A stretch of 64,000 bases of DNA, taken from contig OX104115.1 in assembly GCA_944474755.1 (NCBI GenBank), positions 67,308,993-67,372,992 of the forward strand. Reading direction: 5' to 3'. The stretch comes from Limnoperna fortunei (lineage: Eukaryota > Mollusca > Bivalvia > Mytilida > Modiolidae). This document shows, in pieces, positions 59,481 through 64,000 of the stretch; position 1 is the first letter of the stretch, and the number at the start of each line of letters is the position of its first letter. The notes under the pieces were generated by a model. It was not told the origin of the DNA. It did no database searches and was given only the letters and a program-made list of their open reading frames with translations. The translations under genes and the position numbers were made by a program.

Positions 59481-61391
59481 GTAATTTCACTATAGTCTCT
59501 TTCCCAATATTTATTCAATCAATTATCTTTCTATGCAGTTTTGTTACAAAATATGGAAATAACATTTTCTTCCCAAAACACTGAACCACCTTTTGGTCAT
59601 AAACAAAATGGTGTAAGAATACATGTAATTTTATATTCATTACAAATATATAATGTAAAGGAAATACTAAGTTACCTGCCTGTCTCAGAGTCATTTTCAG
59701 TTCTTTATCTATGTTATGTTCACCACAGATCATAGTCAAACATTTAAAAAACCATCCCCCTCCCTGTTTTACAATATAATAGTTTTGCCTTGAGAAATTG
59801 ACCTTACTCCCCGGTGCCGATTTCATAGCAATACTGTCAATATCACTCTGTAAACTTGAAACGAAACAAGATATGAATTTATAAGTAAGTTTATCTATTA
59901 GGAACATATGTTTTCTAATGATTTGAAGTCGTAAATCAACACATGTTTAATTTTCATACATTTATATTTTTCACATTTTGATAATTGAAGATGTTATAAA
60001 CATCTGCATATAATGGGAATTTGCAGAATAACAAACATAATGTCTTTGAAATGTATGGCATGTCAAAGCTAATTACAGTACCCCAAAGTCTTGTTTAAGA
60101 CTGGAAATAGATTTTCTAAGACCTTTTAGGGTATTGACAAGTACACATTTTTCATAACATTGAAGAATCTAATAGCTAAAGCTGGTAAAGGAAAATATAA
60201 ATTTGGGGAGACTTTGTTTGAAGGTTTCAGTTCCCACTCTAAAGATGCCATTTATATGACATCAGGTCAGGAGAAGGTACGCAGTTATTCCCCTTTACAC
60301 CAAATAGTATAAATTGAGAATTGTCCTTGAATTCCTTTAAAAATGTGTTATCCTAACCCAAACAAAAACATAAAATTTTGTCAACATTTCAAAATAATAA
60401 GACAAACAAGTTAAAACAAGTTAGCCATAAAAAATATTTTTAAAAACGTTTTGTCAAATTAATCATTTCTTGCTGTTGGATTTGCGTTATAATATTTAAA
60501 AAAAACAACAACTACATCGCAGATCACATTTTGTTTAAAACAAAAGAAATTTAACCTGTTCTTAAAAATTAATTACGTTTAAAAAACTAAAATAGTAATT
60601 AACCAGGAAACATACATCACACAATAATTACAAAAGCAATTTGATTTCTGGCCAAACATCAATTTCAAGGACTTACATACAAAATATTGTATCTTGATAA
60701 AACAAATGATACAAATTCTTATGTTTTAAGTTCATTTTCTTCATAAATTAGAACAAAATCGACTTTCTGCATTAGAATTGTAATAGGAATACTTGTCTAA
60801 ACTTAGCCCACACTTGTACCCTTGTTTGAAGAGACATATTTATCATATATATGATCATTAATAATTTTACCGACCCTTTATTCTAGCATTCAAGTGTTTA
60901 ATTTTTGCACTTGTGTTTATTATTTTCTTTTTATGTTTTTGTAAGTGTTTCGTGGTAATAAATTACAGGTTTTACATGCGTTCATTTCATAAATCAGCCA
61001 TTTTTAATGTCGTTGTAGAAGGAGAGCTCACCTGGCAATGGTTTAAATTTTAGATTTATTTTATTTTAATAATAGATATGTCTGTACCATAATAATTTTA
61101 CTGCAGCATTTACTTCCTGTTGTATACTAGAAGAAAATGAAAAAACCAAGATGTAAATGACAGAGATCCATATATTTAAACACCCATGAAAACCCCACAC
61201 AAGAATGCAGAAAAATCCTCCATGTTAAAAAAATGTGCAAGGTTTTGTGTAAATAAAATGTTTATATTTCACACTTTTTTGTTCACTTTTGACCCCCAGA
61301 ATAGAAATAAAATGTAATAACTAATCAAACTGAATGTGACATTGGTTGCAGAATTTCTGTATTTAAATTTGATTTCTCTTTTTATTTTTAG

Positions 61392-61607
61392 ATTTAGACA
61401 ACAGCCATGATGAAAGCGATGTTGGTGCTTTGAGTGAAAATGGTGACAAAACCGTCACCCAGTCAAATGGATTCTCCAATCCCCTGTTAAATGGTGAAAC
61501 TGCATCTATTTCATCCATAGAGACATTACTTCTTAACATACAAGGGCTCTTGAAAGTTGCAGCAGAAAATGCACGCCACCATGAAAGACAACTTAGTTAT
61601 GAAAAGG
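61392..61607 (+). CDS. dach: Dachshund, coding exon 6 (start of DACH-box C)
   Basis: Sixth coding exon, 216 bp. The acceptor is TTATTTTTAG|ATTTAG and the donor AAGG|GTAGGT. It begins DLDNSHDESDVGALSENGDK, continues through a Ser/Asn-rich linker, and ends with SSIETLLLNIQGLLKVAAEN then ARHHERQLSYEKG. The block SSIETLL.NIQGLLKVA.ENAR is the diagnostic opening of DACH-box C, the conserved C-terminal coiled coil that mediates protein contacts such as with Eya in this family. The exon ends in phase 1, so the remaining helix and the stop codon lie right of 64000. This exon fixes the identity and direction of the whole split gene. Confidence 0.95.
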
Positions 61608-64000
61608 GTAGGTTTTTTAAATATTTTTTCATGAATGTAGAACTGAATACATGTACCTGTGACTTGATTTGGAAGAATTTTATTAGGTATCCTTGACTCT
61701 GACTATGTAGGTGGGGCATTAAGTTTTTTTTAATACTATGTTAATTTTTAACAGTTTTTATCAGATTATTGGAACCAAAACCACCAAACTGATTTGAAAT
61801 GCTTATTTTGTTCAAACCAAGACACGATATCTGATATATCTTGGCTAACTTAAAAATCTTGACAAACAAGGAAACGATTTTGTGCGTAGGTGTCACTGCA
61901 TTTTTGTCACAAGGTTATATTTTTCATGGTTCATTTTCTGAATGAATTCTTCTGCTTGAGATTTGTGAATGGATGTTGTTTATTTCTTGTTAAGGCATCT
62001 GTGCAAACCCAAATAAACTGCACCGATTAACTTCAGATGAGTTGTAGATTAAGTTTACACTATATTCGGCAATTGCGTTTTGATAGGAAAATTGCACATT
62101 TAATCAACAGTAAATATTTTTTCTTAAGTTTATTATTCATAATTTAACATTATATCCTTGTTCAAAATCAGTGTCAAGTATCAACAATTAAAAGATTATT
62201 ACAAAAATAAATGCATGTTTAATTGCAGATTTGATTATGACATGCCTTTATTTGAAAAAAAAACCACATTTACAGATTTGTGAAAAGTAGTTTAAGGGGA
62301 GGTTTTATATTACTTTGTTAAATATTGAGGAAAAAAAGTTTTCTAAGTACCATAATCGCTGATTACACTAGCAGGTGGGCAGATGTAATTCAGTGATGTA
62401 ACGAAGGTCGCCAGTCGTAATACCAATGTTTGTAGTGTTATCGACGATGCATGCATAATTATAGGGAACCATTTAAAAACATTCATAAAATTGCAGAATA
62501 TATACTTAGCTTCGTAACAAATGATCACAATTAAACAAAAAGGTAGCTTTTCTATGATATTTGATTTTTTTTGTGGCGAGGTGATCTTAGCTGAACCGTT
62601 AAAAATTTGCTCAGTGAATATGTCATAAAATGCAGAAAATAACATAGGAAACACTCAAATCCTATGATCTTAAGGTCATTAGTACAATAATTCCGATTGT
62701 TGTTTATGCTTCAGCGCTCCAGTACTGATTCACCTAAGTATCATTTCAATCCATCCAAATTATACCACTTTTTGTTCAAAAAGAAAATCGTGTATTATCA
62801 GTGAGACGTACTATGGATTGCAATGTGATTCTAATTTTCCAATATTCATTCGGAGAAAAATTTGCCGCTTAACTGAAATTTAAAAAGAACACTGGGTACA
62901 TTTACGAATCGTATACACTTGACTAAGATTAGCTTCCACAATTAACTGCCTCATAAATCGTGGTTTTCTTTATATGTAAATAACTGAATGGTAATGATTA
63001 AATTTCATTAAGTTTTCAAGTCCGTTTTCAACTTTATGACATTGTCGTGCATTAGCTTATTTGCATAATCAAACCGACTTTATTAAATACACAGAAAGCA
63101 TTTTTCTTTTGATTATGTAAAGTTGTGCATTTTCTTCTAAAGATATTTACCATTATTATACTTTTGGTATTGATTTAGGTTAGACAAGTGTGAAATTTAA
63201 CGAGTTTTGATTGCTGAACTTAATTTGTGGTTTTAAAAATGTTCAAAGACTGTAAAATTATTGAATTGTAATTCTAAGTATGACATCCGAACTTCAAAGA
63301 GACTGATGGATTATGTAGCATTATTTCTTATGAAATGAATTGATGAAATTTTTTACTGTAATCGAAATAATTTAATTTGCAGTGATGGATTTTCGGATTA
63401 GTGTTCATTTTATTTCAATGGACCAAGATTGAATTGCAATCACAGTTTGAACTTTTAGAGTAGTTGATTCTTCTCCTTTTCGGTGCATATTTTACTTTTA
63501 TTTCATTAGTTTCTAGACATATGATATGGATTGCAACATTTCTATAGATTTCTAATTTCCTGAAAATTTCAGACTTACAGTGTAGGTATTCTTTTACAAA
63601 TTTTTGTGCAGACTTCGCAGAAGTTTAAAATCACTGATATTTGATGTTTGCTAGACATAAATGTAATTTTATTGAGTTTTTTTACATTTGTGTACTAGAC
63701 ATTCAGGTCTTGTGGTCGGGAACATTTCAGTATGCTGAAATTCATCCTTTAGGCTTTATTTTTGTCATTTTACAACTATAAACATCAGCAGAATAGTTTT
63801 AGTTTCACTCTGGAGTTTACTACTGGCTAGTAGTGTGCCTCCATCTTTGTACCAAAATTGACTCTTATGATAATAACTCTTAATCATGTATATAGGAACC
63901 TTATGACATCTGTATCTTAAACATTTATTTGGTGAATTAGTTCAGAATTGGCAAGGATTCTTTTCCATTAAGAGCCAATTGGGATGGGGTTTGTTAAATT
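61608..64000 (+). other. dach: dach intron 6 (start only)
   Basis: Beginning of the next intron (donor GTAGGT), running off the window. There are no exons with matching phase and DACH-box C content. Around 62340-62460 and 62690-62900 the sequence has more CpG and fewer homopolymer runs than the neighbouring intron, a weak hint of regulatory DNA. I see nothing else. Confidence 0.7.

Larger units (their letters stand above)
54850..61391 (+). other. dach: dach intron 5 (about 6.5 kb)
   Basis: Intron with borders GTAAAT and TTATTTTTAG. It holds a 36-bp x 3 array at 55000-55107, a 29-bp x 4 array at 56433-56555 and a CpG-richer block at about 57210-57480. It also has a minus-oriented SINE at 58315-58580 and a palindromic repeat at 59319-59480. 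The remainder is AT-rich with no gene seen. Confidence 0.8.

Overview
The window is AT-rich, intron-rich animal DNA. Its tRNA-derived SINEs, satellite-bearing repeat elements and protein style point to a mollusc, most likely a bivalve; that is inference, since nothing here names the species. There are no rRNA genes, true tRNA genes, CRISPR arrays or operons.

The host gene is the 5' part of dachshund (dach), on the + strand. I assembled six coding exons (6342-6832, 19820-19938, 49382-49574, 52997-53085, 54733-54849, 61392-61607). All have GT/AG borders and all junctions keep frame, giving 408 codons plus one base. They encode the complete DACH-box N (Ski/Sno/Dac DNA-binding fold) and a long linker with an acidic stretch. 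The beginning of the DACH-box C coiled-coil region follows, and the rest lies beyond position 64000. Positions 1-6341 are upstream or 5' untranslated sequence. Everything else is intron, with many small repeats.

The main discovery is in dach intron 2: an apparently complete DNA transposon of about 13.9 kb (31316-45206). It is bounded by inverted CCCCTGCGA termini and a candidate 2-bp AG target-site duplication. Just inside each end is a dense array of the palindrome TTCWWGAA, about two dozen copies per side. In the centre, two divergent genes start about 320 bp apart. The + strand gene (4 exons, 940 codons) encodes a CACTA/EnSpm-type transposase with a tnp2-like core. The - strand gene (5 exons, 478 codons) encodes a protein with SPEKSPKRSR repeats, a coiled coil and a C-terminal BEN-like domain. 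Both reading frames close exactly over all exons with no internal stop, so the element looks intact and young, and it may be able to move. My hypothesis is that the BEN protein is an accessory factor that binds the TTCWWGAA arrays, comparable to plant TnpA beside TnpD. Smaller elements are nested in the transposon's introns: a 523-bp inverted-repeat element with a 7-bp target duplication, and two copies of an ATACCCCCAC-ended element, one of which carries a further palindromic insertion.

Right of the transposon are a 50-bp x 9 tandem array, a GPCR-like coding fragment with splice-like borders, and a 1.1-kb element (47999-49090). That element has GTCTCGCCTGC inverted ends, a terminal hairpin and six 146-bp internal repeats, an organisation like Helentron-associated (HINE) elements. 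Other introns carry 46-bp, 49/62-bp, 36-bp, 33-bp, 29-bp and 28-bp tandem arrays and at least four recognisable tRNA-derived SINE copies. A few CpG-richer islands could be dach enhancers.
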